Source: Sinorhizobium garamanticum
Lineage (GTDB): Bacteria; Pseudomonadota; Alphaproteobacteria; Rhizobiales; Rhizobiaceae
Assembly (NCBI RefSeq): GCF_029892065.1
Contig: NZ_CP120373.1
Span: 1,811,501 to 1,875,500, forward strand
Length of the DNA: 64,000 nt
Reading direction: 5' to 3'
In this document: piece by piece, positions 25,116-33,314 of the stretch
Layout of the letters: the number at the start of each line of letters is the position of its first letter
How positions within the stretch are numbered: the stretch's first letter is position 1
The notes under the pieces: generated by a model
Databases searched by the model: none
The model's input: only the letters and a program-made list of their open reading frames with translations
What the model was told of the DNA's origin: nothing
Program-made: the position numbers and the translations under genes

Positions 25116-26369
25116 ATGCGCAAATATTCTGTTTTTGCCGTGGCGCGGGAGGCGCTGCGCGGCCACAAGGGCTGGGGGCCGCAGTGGGCCTCGTCGGAGC
25201 CGCGCAAGGAATATGACGTTATCATCATTGGCGGCGGCGGGCATGGCCTGGGTGCGGCCTATTACCTCGCCAAAGAGCATGGCATCACCAATGTCGCGGT
25301 GCTCGAAAAGGGCTGGATCGGTGGCGGCAACACCGGCCGCAACACGACGATCATCCGGTCCAACTATCTCTATGAAGAGAGCATGGACATCTATGAGCAT
25401 TCGCTGAAGCTCTGGGAAAACCTGTCGCAGGACCTGAACTACAACGTCATGTATTCGCCGCGCGGCGTCATGATGCTGTCGCACAACATCCATGACCAGC
25501 AGTCCTTCAAGCGGCACATCAATGCCAACCGGCTCTACGGCATCGACAACGAGTGGCTGACGCCGGAACAGGCCAAGGCCTATTGTCCGCCGCTCGACAT
25601 TTCGAAGACCGCCCGCTATCCGATCAATGGCGCGGCGCTGCAGCGGCGCGGCGGCACCGCGCGCCATGACGCAGTCGCTTGGGGCTATGCTCGCGGCGCT
25701 TCCGACCGCGGCGTCCACATCATCCAGAACTGTGAAGTGACGGGCATTCGCCGCGATGCAACCGGTCGCGTGATCGGCGTCGATACCAATCGTGGCTTCA
25801 TCGGCGCGAAGAAGGTCGGCATTTCGGCTGCGGGCCACTCGTCGGTGCTGATGCAGATGGCCGACGTGCGCGTGCCGCTGCAGAGCCAGCCGCTGCAGGC
25901 GCTCGTCTCCGAGCCGCTGAAGCCGATCTTCCCCTGCGTTGTCATGTCGAACTCGGTGCATGCCTATATCTCGCAGTCGGACAAGGGCGAGTTCGTCATC
26001 GGCGCCGGCACCGACCAGTATAATTCCTATTCGCAGACCGGCGGCTTGCAGATCATTACTCATACGCTCGACGCGATCTGCGAGCTCTTCCCGATGTTCC
26101 GCCGCGTCAAGATGATGCGGCAATGGGGCGGTATCGTCGACGTGACGCAGGACCGCTCGCCGATCCAAGGTGTCACGCCGGTGCCGGGTCTGTACCTCAA
26201 CGCCGGCTGGGGAACGGGCGGCTTCAAGGCGACGCCGGGCTCGGCCAACCTCTTTGCCCATCTCATCGCACGCGGCGAGCCGCACAGGCTCGCTGCGGGC
26301 CTGACGCTCGAGCGTTTCCGCACCGGGCGGCTCATCGACGAGGCGGCCGCTGCCGCCGTTGCGCATTGA
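25116..26369 (+). CDS. soxB: Sarcosine oxidase subunit beta
   Basis: The 417-residue beta (large flavoprotein) subunit of heterotetrameric sarcosine oxidase. The FAD-binding Rossmann motif is VIIIGGGGHGLGAAYYLA (residues 35-52). H184 in TARHDAVAWG lies where the family carries covalently bound FMN. The C-terminal GWGTGGFKATPGSA closes the FAD site. It oxidises sarcosine to glycine with formaldehyde, or methylene-tetrahydrofolate, and H2O2 as products. It is the first gene of soxB-soxD-soxA-soxG, transcribed together with short gaps or overlaps. ATG 25116 follows a weak AGCAGGCGG site. Confidence 0.96.
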   Translation: MRKYSVFAVAREALRGHKGWGPQWASSEPRKEYDVIIIGGGGHGLGAAYYLAKEHGITNVAVLEKGWIGGGNTGRNTTIIRSNYLYEESMDIYEHSLKLWENLSQDLNYNVMYSPRGVMMLSHNIHDQQSFKRHINANRLYGIDNEWLTPEQAKAYCPPLDISKTARYPINGAALQRRGGTARHDAVAWGYARGASDRGVHIIQNCEVTGIRRDATGRVIGVDTNRGFIGAKKVGISAAGHSSVLMQMADVRVPLQSQPLQALVSEPLKPIFPCVVMSNSVHAYISQSDKGEFVIGAGTDQYNSYSQTGGLQIITHTLDAICELFPMFRRVKMMRQWGGIVDVTQDRSPIQGVTPVPGLYLNAGWGTGGFKATPGSANLFAHLIARGEPHRLAAGLTLERFRTGRLIDEAAAAAVAH

Positions 26370-26385
26370 TGCGAGGACATTCCAG

Positions 26386-26727
26386 ATGCTTCTGATTTAC
26401 TGCCCCTATTGCGAAGAAGAGCGCTCCGAGCTCGAATTCCGCAATGCCGGCGATGCCCATATCGCCCGCCCGACCAATATCGCCGAGATCAGCGACGAAG
26501 AGTTCGAGGCTTATTTCTTCCTGCGCGACAACCCCAAGGGCGTCATTTTCGAAAGATGGCGGCACATCCATGGCTGCGGCCGTTTCTTCAATGCGGCCCG
26601 TGACACGGTGAGCGACCGGTTCCTTACCACCTACAAGGCCGGCGAGCCGAAGCCCGACCTCGAGGCGAAGCCGAAAACGAACGCGACGGCCGAGACTTAC
26701 GAGCCCCTGGAAGGAGCAGCCCAATGA
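26386..26727 (+). CDS. soxD: Sarcosine oxidase subunit delta
   Basis: The 113-residue delta subunit, which binds one zinc. CPYC at residues 6-9 and a later H-G-C pair in HIHGCGRFFN supply metal ligands. The core ARPTNIAEISDEEFEAYFFL and GVIFERWRHIHGCGRFF is highly conserved in the family. The C-terminal 25 residues are variable and Lys/Glu-rich. The ATG follows GAGGACATTCC, and the last codons overlap soxA by four bases (ATGA), so translation is coupled. Confidence 0.95.
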   Translation: MLLIYCPYCEEERSELEFRNAGDAHIARPTNIAEISDEEFEAYFFLRDNPKGVIFERWRHIHGCGRFFNAARDTVSDRFLTTYKAGEPKPDLEAKPKTNATAETYEPLEGAAQ

Positions 26728-29717
26728 GCGGGGTCAATCGCATTTCGGGTGCGGGACGCCTGACGCCCGCCCGCACCGCCAGGTTCACCTTCGACGGCCG
26801 GACGCTGACGGCGCTCGAGGGCGATACGGTCGCCTCGGCCCTGCTTGCCCACGGTATCCATCTCGTCGGCCGGTCATTCAAGTACCACCGTCCGCGCGGC
26901 ATTCTTTCCGCCGGCGCCGAAGAGCCGAATGCGCTGCTTGACGTATCGCGCGACGCGGCACGCAGACAACCGAACGTGCGCGCCACGGTGCAGGAGGTCT
27001 TCGACGGGATGAAGGTCTCGTCGCAAAATCGCTGGCCGTCGCTCGCCTTCGATGTCGGCGGGTTCAACGATCTGCTCTCGCCCTTCTTCGCCGCCGGTTT
27101 CTATTACAAAACCTTCATGTGGCCGAAGGCGGCTTGGCACAAGCTCTATGAGCCCTTCATCCGCCGTGCGGCCGGCCTCGGCGTTGCGCCGACGGAGGCC
27201 GATCCGGATCACTATGCAAGCCGCTACGTGCATTGCGACGTGCTGGTGATCGGCGCGGGCGTTGCGGGTCTTTCGGCGGCGCTTGCGGCCGCGCAGGCCG
27301 GCGCCAAGGTCATCCTCTGCGACGAGCAGTCGGAAGTGGGCGGTGCGCTCCATTATGACAGCGGCACGGCCATCGACGGCAAGCCCGGCTACGAATGGGC
27401 GCAGGCGACCGGCAAGGCGCTCGCGGAGCGGGACAATGTCAAGATACTGACCCGCACGACCGCGTTCGGCTACTACAACCACAATTTCGTCGGTCTCGTC
27501 GAACGGGTCACCGATCATCTCTCGGCACCGGACAAGGCATTGCCGCGCGAGCGGCTCTGGCAGGTGCGGGCGAAGAAGGTCATCCTCGCCAACGGCGCGA
27601 TCGAGCGTCACATGGTCTTCGCCAACAACGACAGGCCGGGCATCATGTTGGCATCGGCGGGTCGCACCTATCTCAACCACTTCGGCGTCGCCGTCGGAAC
27701 CAAGGTCGGCATCTACACGGCGCATGATTCCGCCTATGAGGCCGCTTTTGATCTCAAGAAGGCGGGTGTCTCCGTGCCTGTTATCGTCGACAGCCGGGAG
27801 AAGCCTGGCGAGGCGGTGCTCAACGAAGCACGCCGGCTCGGCATCGAGGTGCTGACGGGCCATTCGGTCGTCAACACTACGGGCAAACTCCGGATTTCCT
27901 CGATCAGCGTTTCCCGTAGGGGTGGCGGTGCGGCGCGCAAGATCGCCGTCGATGCGCTGCTGGTCTCCGCCGGCTGGACGCCATCGGTGCACCTCTTCTC
28001 GCAATCGCGGGGCAAGGTGAAGTTCGACGCCGCAACGGAGCGTTTCCTGCCGGGCACCTATGCGCAGGATTGCCTCTCGATCGGTGCATGCAACGGCACG
28101 GACGATCTCCAGGCGACGATCGACGAGGCGCTTGCGGCCGGTGAACTGGCAGCGCGCGCTGCCGGTGCTGAGAACGGATCGCAGCTAGCGATCTCCGGTG
28201 AGAACGCCTTCGCCTGGACAGGCGGCATGATCGGCGCAGCGGAAGGCGCGGGGCCGGATACGACGGTCAAGGCTTTCATCGACTTCCAGCACGATGTCTG
28301 CGCCAAGGACATTCGCCTTGCCGTGCGCGAGGGCATGCACTCGGTCGAGCATATCAAGCGCTTCACCACCAATGGAATGGCGTCCGATCAGGGCAAGCTC
28401 TCCAACATGCACGGACTCGCGATCGCCGCGGAAGCGCTCGGCAAGGGGATCCCCGAGGTGGGGCTGACGACTTTCCGCCAGCCCTACACACCGGTGACTT
28501 TCGGCGCGATCGTCAACCATTCCCGCGGAAGCCTGTTCGATCCGGCCCGCAAGACGCCGATGCATGCCTGGGAAGAGGGGCAGGGCGCCGAGTTCGAGGA
28601 CGTCAGCAACTGGAAGCGCGCCTGGTTCTATCCGAAGGCCGGCGAGACTATGCACGAAGCGGTCGCGCGCGAATGCAAGACCGTTCGCGAGGTGGCCGGC
28701 GTCTTCGACGCGTCGACACTCGGCAAGATCGAGGTCGTCGGCCCCGATGCGGCCAAGTTCCTCAATCTGATGTACACGAACGCTTGGGACAACCTGAAGC
28801 CCGGCCGCTGCCGCTACGGCATCATGCTGCGCGACGACGGCTTCGTCTATGACGACGGCGTCGTCGGCCGCCTTGCCGAGGACCGCTTCCATGTGACGAC
28901 GACGACCGGCGGCGCGCCGCGCGTCATGCACCACATGGAAGACTACCTGCAGACGGAGTTCCCGCATCTGAAAGTCTGGCTCACTTCCACCACCGAGCAG
29001 TGGGCGGTCATTGCGGTGCAGGGTCCGAAGGCGCGCGAGATCATCGCGCCGCTCGTCGAAGGCATCGATCTTTCGAACGAGGCTCTCCCGCACATGAGCG
29101 TTGCCGAAGGGCGGATCTGCGGCGTGCCGACGCGGCTCTTCCGCATGTCGTTCACCGGCGAACTCGGTTTCGAAGTCAACGTTCCGGCGGACTACGGCCA
29201 GGCCGTATGGGAGGCGATCTGGGCTCGGGCGGAGCCGATGGGCGCCTGCGCCTACGGCACCGAGACCATGCACGTGCTGCGCGCCGAGAAGGGCTACATC
29301 ATCGTCGGGCAGGATACCGACGGGACCGTCACCCCGGATGATGCCGGCCTTTCCTGGGCGGTGTCGAAGAAGAAGCCGGATTTCGTCGGCATTCGCGGGC
29401 TGAAGCGCCCGGACCTCGTAAGGGACGGTCGCAAACAGCTCGTCGGTCTCCTCACCAAGGATCCGAAGGTAGTTCTGGAGGAAGGCGCGCAGATCGTTGC
29501 CGATCCGAACGAGCCGAAGCCGATGACCATGCTTGGCCATGTCACCTCGTCCTACTGGTCGGAAAATTGCGGCCGGTCGATCGCGCTGGCGCTTGTCGCC
29601 GGCGGACGGGATCGCCTCGGGCAGACCCTTTACGTCCCGATGGCCGACCGGACGATTGCCGTCGAGGTGAGCGACATGGTGTTCTTTGACAAGGAAGGAG
29701 GTCGCCTCCATGGCTGA
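26724..29717 (+). CDS. soxA: Sarcosine oxidase subunit alpha
   Basis: The 997-residue alpha subunit, the normal length for the family. Domains in order: a ferredoxin-like Fer2_4 domain that lacks the iron-sulphur cysteines (about residues 15-100); an NAD-binding Rossmann domain with DVLVIGAGVAGLSAALAAAQ (about 172-191); and a C-terminal aminomethyltransferase (GcvT-like) domain from about 610, with GLKRPDLVRDGRKQLVGLL, which binds tetrahydrofolate. It takes the one-carbon unit made by SoxB to form 5,10-methylene-THF. It overlaps soxD by four bases and soxG by eight. Confidence 0.97.
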   Translation: MSGVNRISGAGRLTPARTARFTFDGRTLTALEGDTVASALLAHGIHLVGRSFKYHRPRGILSAGAEEPNALLDVSRDAARRQPNVRATVQEVFDGMKVSSQNRWPSLAFDVGGFNDLLSPFFAAGFYYKTFMWPKAAWHKLYEPFIRRAAGLGVAPTEADPDHYASRYVHCDVLVIGAGVAGLSAALAAAQAGAKVILCDEQSEVGGALHYDSGTAIDGKPGYEWAQATGKALAERDNVKILTRTTAFGYYNHNFVGLVERVTDHLSAPDKALPRERLWQVRAKKVILANGAIERHMVFANNDRPGIMLASAGRTYLNHFGVAVGTKVGIYTAHDSAYEAAFDLKKAGVSVPVIVDSREKPGEAVLNEARRLGIEVLTGHSVVNTTGKLRISSISVSRRGGGAARKIAVDALLVSAGWTPSVHLFSQSRGKVKFDAATERFLPGTYAQDCLSIGACNGTDDLQATIDEALAAGELAARAAGAENGSQLAISGENAFAWTGGMIGAAEGAGPDTTVKAFIDFQHDVCAKDIRLAVREGMHSVEHIKRFTTNGMASDQGKLSNMHGLAIAAEALGKGIPEVGLTTFRQPYTPVTFGAIVNHSRGSLFDPARKTPMHAWEEGQGAEFEDVSNWKRAWFYPKAGETMHEAVARECKTVREVAGVFDASTLGKIEVVGPDAAKFLNLMYTNAWDNLKPGRCRYGIMLRDDGFVYDDGVVGRLAEDRFHVTTTTGGAPRVMHHMEDYLQTEFPHLKVWLTSTTEQWAVIAVQGPKAREIIAPLVEGIDLSNEALPHMSVAEGRICGVPTRLFRMSFTGELGFEVNVPADYGQAVWEAIWARAEPMGACAYGTETMHVLRAEKGYIIVGQDTDGTVTPDDAGLSWAVSKKKPDFVGIRGLKRPDLVRDGRKQLVGLLTKDPKVVLEEGAQIVADPNEPKPMTMLGHVTSSYWSENCGRSIALALVAGGRDRLGQTLYVPMADRTIAVEVSDMVFFDKEGGRLHG

Positions 29718-30264
29718 CCAGGCAACTGCAATCCGCAATGCTCCGCTCGCCGGCCTCCGTGGCGGCTCGCCAGCGGCGATCCTGACGCCCGCCGCACCCG
29801 CCTCGCGGATATCGCTGCGCGCCGAACCGGACGCCGTTGCGGCACTCTCCGCGGCGCTCGGGCTCACTCTGCCGACGCGGCCGAAGACATCCGCTTCGAC
29901 CGGAAAGCGCCACGCGCTCTGGCTCGGTCCAGACGAGTGGCTGGTAATCGACGAAGACGGCAAGGATTTGATGGCGGCTGCCGCGTCCAGCGGCGTCATG
30001 CATTCGGCGGTCGACATTTCCCATCGCAACACGGCGGTCATCGTCAGCGGTCCGGGCGCCGAGGTTGCGGTCAACAGCGGTTGTCCGCAGGACCTTTCGC
30101 TCGCGATCTTCCCGGTCGGCGCTTGTTCGCGGACGATTCTGGGCAAGGCGGAAATCGTCCTCTTCCGCACGGCCGAGGATACGTTCCGCGTCGAGTGCTG
30201 GCGGTCGTTTTCGCCCTTTGTCTTCGGTCTTCTCTCCGAGGGCGCCGAGGACGCGGGGCACTGA
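29710..30264 (+). CDS. soxG: Sarcosine oxidase subunit gamma
   Basis: The 184-residue gamma subunit, related to the GcvT fold. Family features are the N-terminal LAGLRGGSPAAILTPA, the central LWLGPDEWLVI and HSAVDISHRNTAVIVSGPGA, and FRVECWRSFSPFVFGLL at the C-terminus. It completes the heterotetramer in the cytoplasm, holding the tetrahydrofolate domain. The start MADQATAIRN was chosen because it overlaps soxA by eight bases after an AAGGAGG site. The operon ends in a strong terminator 25 bases after the stop. Confidence 0.95.
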   Translation: MADQATAIRNAPLAGLRGGSPAAILTPAAPASRISLRAEPDAVAALSAALGLTLPTRPKTSASTGKRHALWLGPDEWLVIDEDGKDLMAAAASSGVMHSAVDISHRNTAVIVSGPGAEVAVNSGCPQDLSLAIFPVGACSRTILGKAEIVLFRTAEDTFRVECWRSFSPFVFGLLSEGAEDAGH

Positions 30265-30288
30265 AAGAAGCGTTTTTCTCGAACTTGG

Positions 30289-30320
30289 AAGCGGCGGAGC
30301 GATCCGCCGCTTTTCTTTTG
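30289..30320 (+). terminator. Rho-independent terminator of the sox operon
   Basis: A ten-base-pair stem AAGCGGCGGA/TCCGCCGCTT with a GCGA loop, followed by TTCTTTTG. It lies immediately before a RIME-like repeat. Confidence 0.9.
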
Positions 30321-30336
30321 TAAGCGACCGAGTCCT

Positions 30337-30450
30337 GGCCCCTCATCCGCCTGCCGGCACCTTCTCCCCGTTCTGACGGGGAGAAGGGACCTGCCACGCT
30401 GCCCAAGTCCCGTCTCCCCGCGTGCGGGGAGAGTGCTAGGGTGAGGGGCA
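30337..30450. repeat. RIME-like palindromic repeat, copy 2
   Basis: Flanks GGCCCCTCATCC and GGTGAGGGGC, as in copy 1. Internal stems are CTTCTCCCCG-TTCTGA-CGGGGAGAAG at 30361-30386 and TCTCCCCGCGTGCGGGGAGA at 30413-30432. A compact, well preserved copy between the sox terminator and the alcohol dehydrogenase gene. Confidence 0.88.
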
Positions 30451-30546
30451 ATTCACTCCAACGGCGTCTCGACTCATAAGAACCGATCACGCTACCTTTT
30501 GCGTCGATTCGACCAGGAATCATGAGTTTGAAGCGGAGGAGTGAGC

Positions 30547-31671
30547 GTGAAGACACGCGCGGCGGTGCTGAGGAAATCACCGGTCGAGAGGCCCTATGCC
30601 AACACCCGGCCTCTTTCGATCGAGACCGTCGACCTCGATCCGCCAGGACCGGACGAGCTTCTGGTCAGAATTGGTGCCGCCGGCCTCTGTCACTCCGATC
30701 TCTCGGTCATCAACGGCGATCGGCCACGTCCGGTGCCGATGGCGCTTGGTCACGAGGCGGCCGGCACCGTTGAGGCGGTCGGCAGCAGCGTGCGCGATGT
30801 CGCGCCCGGTGATCGCGTGGTGATGAGCTTCATGCCGAGCTGCGGCCATTGCCTGCCCTGCGCGGAAGGCAGGCCGGCGCTCTGCATTCCGGGTGCAGAG
30901 GCAAACGGAAAGGGGACGCTGCTTTCAGGCGAGCGCCGCCTGCGCTGCGATGCGGTTCCTGTGCATCACCATCTCGGCGTTTCCGCCTTTGCTGATTATG
31001 CCGTCGTCTCGCGCCACTCGGCCGTCAGGATCGACGCGGATCTGCCGATGGTCGAAGCGGCCCTGTTCGGCTGCGCCGTGCTGACGGGCGTCGGTGCAGT
31101 CGTCAACACCTGCCAGGTCAGGCCCGGCCAGTCCGTTGCCGTTGTCGGTCTCGGCGGCGTCGGGTTGGCGGCAGTTTTGGGCGCGATCGCTGCCGGCGCC
31201 GAACGTGTCGTGGCGGTCGATCTGTCCGAGCACAAGCTGAAGCTGGCGCTCCAACTCGGCGCGACGGACGCGTTTCTGGCTGGCGATCCGGATGCAGCCG
31301 AAAAGATCCGCGAGGCGACCCGCGGCGGCGTCGACCATGCGCTGGAGGCGGCCGGATCGGTCAGGGCCTTCGAGCTTGCCTACCGGATCACCCGGCGCGG
31401 CGGCTTGACGGCGTCGGCGGGACTTGCCCATCCCTCAAGCCAGATTACCATCCCTGCGGTCAGCCTCGTCGCCGAGGAGCGCACAGTCCGCGGAAGCTAC
31501 ATGGGAAGCTGCGTGCCGAGCCGCGATATCCCGCGATTCATCGCCCTCTACCAGCGCGGCAGGCTGCCGGTCGACCGACTGCTATCGAGCACGGGGCCAC
31601 TCGAAGAGATCAACGAGGCCTTCGATCTTCTCGATCAGGGCCGGGTCATCCGCCATGTGATCACGTTCTGA
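30547..31671 (+). CDS. Zinc-dependent alcohol dehydrogenase (class III/FrmA-like group)
   Basis: A 374-residue medium-chain dehydrogenase. Catalytic zinc ligands are in GLCHSDLS and GHEAAG, and structural zinc cysteines in CGHCLPCAEGRPALC. The NAD-binding loop is VAVVGLGGVGLAAVLGAIAAG, with VDLSEHK next to it (Asp for NAD+). It oxidises an alcohol to an aldehyde or ketone in the cytoplasm; the substrate is unknown. GGAGGA lies immediately before a first GTG (30541) but six bases before a second GTG (30547). Normal spacing makes the second the likely start. A role in handling formaldehyde from the upstream sarcosine oxidase is tempting, but separate transcription is suggested by the terminator between them. 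Confidence 0.9.
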   Translation: MKTRAAVLRKSPVERPYANTRPLSIETVDLDPPGPDELLVRIGAAGLCHSDLSVINGDRPRPVPMALGHEAAGTVEAVGSSVRDVAPGDRVVMSFMPSCGHCLPCAEGRPALCIPGAEANGKGTLLSGERRLRCDAVPVHHHLGVSAFADYAVVSRHSAVRIDADLPMVEAALFGCAVLTGVGAVVNTCQVRPGQSVAVVGLGGVGLAAVLGAIAAGAERVVAVDLSEHKLKLALQLGATDAFLAGDPDAAEKIREATRGGVDHALEAAGSVRAFELAYRITRRGGLTASAGLAHPSSQITIPAVSLVAEERTVRGSYMGSCVPSRDIPRFIALYQRGRLPVDRLLSSTGPLEEINEAFDLLDQGRVIRHVITF

Positions 31672-31686
31672 ACTTGCGGTTCAACG

Positions 31687-32757
31687 TCATCCCTTCGGTA
31701 AGCCGATCCACTCTATCCATCGACCATGGAAATCCGCCCGACCGATCAGATGTTTTTCACCATCGGGCCAGGTCTGGAGCGACAGCGCAGCCCCAGGTTT
31801 CAAGCCGTCCGCTTCCATCTGAAGCCATGCGAGCGGCGCATCTGCCGTTGCCGCTCTTCCCGCAGTAGCGATCTGGGCCTCGCCCTCTTGCTGGGCGGAT
31901 TCAGGCAGATATTGCCAGGCGACCGAGTGATAGACGACGTGGACTGCACCGGGGAAGGGATGGGCGAGGCGTTGTTTGAGCCAGTCCACGGCGTCGCTAC
32001 GCTCGACAAGGTTGCCGTGAGCAGCCGCGATCGCAAACGCATTTCGGGTCCGCTCAAGCCGGTCCGGCTGATCGGCCCAGATATAGGAGAGCAGTCGCAA
32101 CCGGTTCTCCTCGCTCGCTGGGTCAAGCGGGTTGATATCGCATCCTGCCCGTCGGACGATTTCGACCGATCCGACGGGTAGCGCCTCTCCCGACCACTGG
32201 GGCGAGATGATGACCCCGGATTCCATGTCGCCCCATTGGCTGCTAGAAAGGTCGTAGCCGTAGCGGTCCCAGTGCAGGTTCAGACCGGCACTCGCACCAA
32301 CTTCTGACAGGACAAGTGGTTTGCCGAAGGTGCGCGCAACCGTGAGAAATCCGGCAAGCAGTGCACCTGAGCGGCGCACCTCGTTCGTTTGCGGCGCGGA
32401 AGACAGCCGCTCCAGGATGAAATCGGCGTGCTTCCGAAAAGCCGCGTCGCATGCGGCCCAGAGCGTTTCATCGTCGATAACATTCGGCGGATAGCATGAA
32501 GTCAGCCTATGGTCGCGTCTCAACAACACGAGGGCATGAAGCGCACCGAACAGCCGCAGCGGCACGGAGTCCGCTTCGGGCCGGGGATTGCCTTCCCAGC
32601 CTAAGACCCGGCTGCCGACAGCACTTTCACCATCGAGGCGCTCAGCTGCCAGCCGGCAAAGCCTGGCCATGAAAGGGGAACCGAGTTCGTCGCAGGCCTT
32701 GCCTTGCCCGCGAAAGGCCCGGCGGACAGATTCCTCGGTTCCCGTTTGCTCAGGCAT
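31687..32757 (-). CDS. DUF2332 family protein
   Basis: A 356-residue protein of DUF2332. Conserved blocks are GSPFMARLCRLAAERL near the N-terminus, LVLSEVGASAGLNLHWDRYG in the middle, and GAVHVVYHSVAWQYLP near residue 275. The SEVGASAGLNL stretch resembles a methyltransferase SAM-binding motif, but no activity is established. Cytoplasmic. Its start overlaps the end of the MaoC gene by eight bases, so the two are translationally coupled. It is the last gene of that small unit and converges on the alcohol dehydrogenase gene 15 bases away. Confidence 0.85.
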   Translation of the reverse strand: MPEQTGTEESVRRAFRGQGKACDELGSPFMARLCRLAAERLDGESAVGSRVLGWEGNPRPEADSVPLRLFGALHALVLLRRDHRLTSCYPPNVIDDETLWAACDAAFRKHADFILERLSSAPQTNEVRRSGALLAGFLTVARTFGKPLVLSEVGASAGLNLHWDRYGYDLSSSQWGDMESGVIISPQWSGEALPVGSVEIVRRAGCDINPLDPASEENRLRLLSYIWADQPDRLERTRNAFAIAAAHGNLVERSDAVDWLKQRLAHPFPGAVHVVYHSVAWQYLPESAQQEGEAQIATAGRAATADAPLAWLQMEADGLKPGAALSLQTWPDGEKHLIGRADFHGRWIEWIGLPKG

Positions 32758-33256
32758 CGACCGGCCGGTCCTTCGGATCGAACTGGATGATCGTCTGCCA
32801 TGTCGCCGTCAGGGCGGGCTTACGCTCGCCCTCGATCTCCACCGTTACGTCATAGGTGATCATCAACATGCCGGCGCCGCGAAAGCGGGCGTCGGCCATG
32901 GCGAAACGGCCGCGCACCTTGGCGCCGCTCTTCACCGGTGCGATGAAGCGGACCTTGTCGAAGCCGTAATTGATGCCCATCGTCTGCTCGCGGATCGTGG
33001 GCAGGCAATTGTAGTTCATCGCCGAAAGCAGCGAGAGCGACAGGAACCCATGGGCGATCGTGCCCCCGAAGGGCGTTTCCGCTGCCGCGCGCACCGGATC
33101 CGTGTGGATGAACTGAAAGTCGCCCGTCGCCTCGGCAAAACTGTCGATGGTCTTCTGGGTCACGGTGATCCAGTCGGAAACCCCGATCTCCTGCCCGATC
33201 AGCTTCTTGACGTCCGAAAGTGAAATGTCTTGCGGCATATGATTGTCCTGAAACAT
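32750..33256 (-). CDS. MaoC-like (R)-specific enoyl-CoA hydratase family protein
   Basis: A 168-residue hot-dog-fold hydratase of the MaoC family. The catalytic Asp/His pair lies in FIHTDPVRAAAETPFGGTIA followed by HGF, the standard hydratase-2 motif. Such enzymes hydrate trans-2-enoyl-CoA to (R)-3-hydroxyacyl-CoA in fatty-acid or polyhydroxyalkanoate metabolism. Two starts are possible: ATG 33256 right after GGGAGGCCC, or ATG 33238 (MPQDISLSD) with AGGA at normal spacing. The shorter form fits the family better. It is 58 bases after glgX on the same strand; a possible promoter (TTGCTA-N18-TATAGA) in this gap suggests it is transcribed separately. Confidence 0.9.
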   Translation of the reverse strand: MFQDNHMPQDISLSDVKKLIGQEIGVSDWITVTQKTIDSFAEATGDFQFIHTDPVRAAAETPFGGTIAHGFLSLSLLSAMNYNCLPTIREQTMGINYGFDKVRFIAPVKSGAKVRGRFAMADARFRGAGMLMITYDVTVEIEGERKPALTATWQTIIQFDPKDRPVDA

Positions 33257-33314
33257 GGGCCTCCCACCGATCTATAGGCCGGTAGGGGCAAATCTAGCAA
33301 GTGTTAGTAAAAAC

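Noticed and set aside
28185..30170. 661-codon open frame antisense to soxA and soxG
   Set aside because: soxA/soxG are unambiguous; antisense frame is an effect of codon bias.
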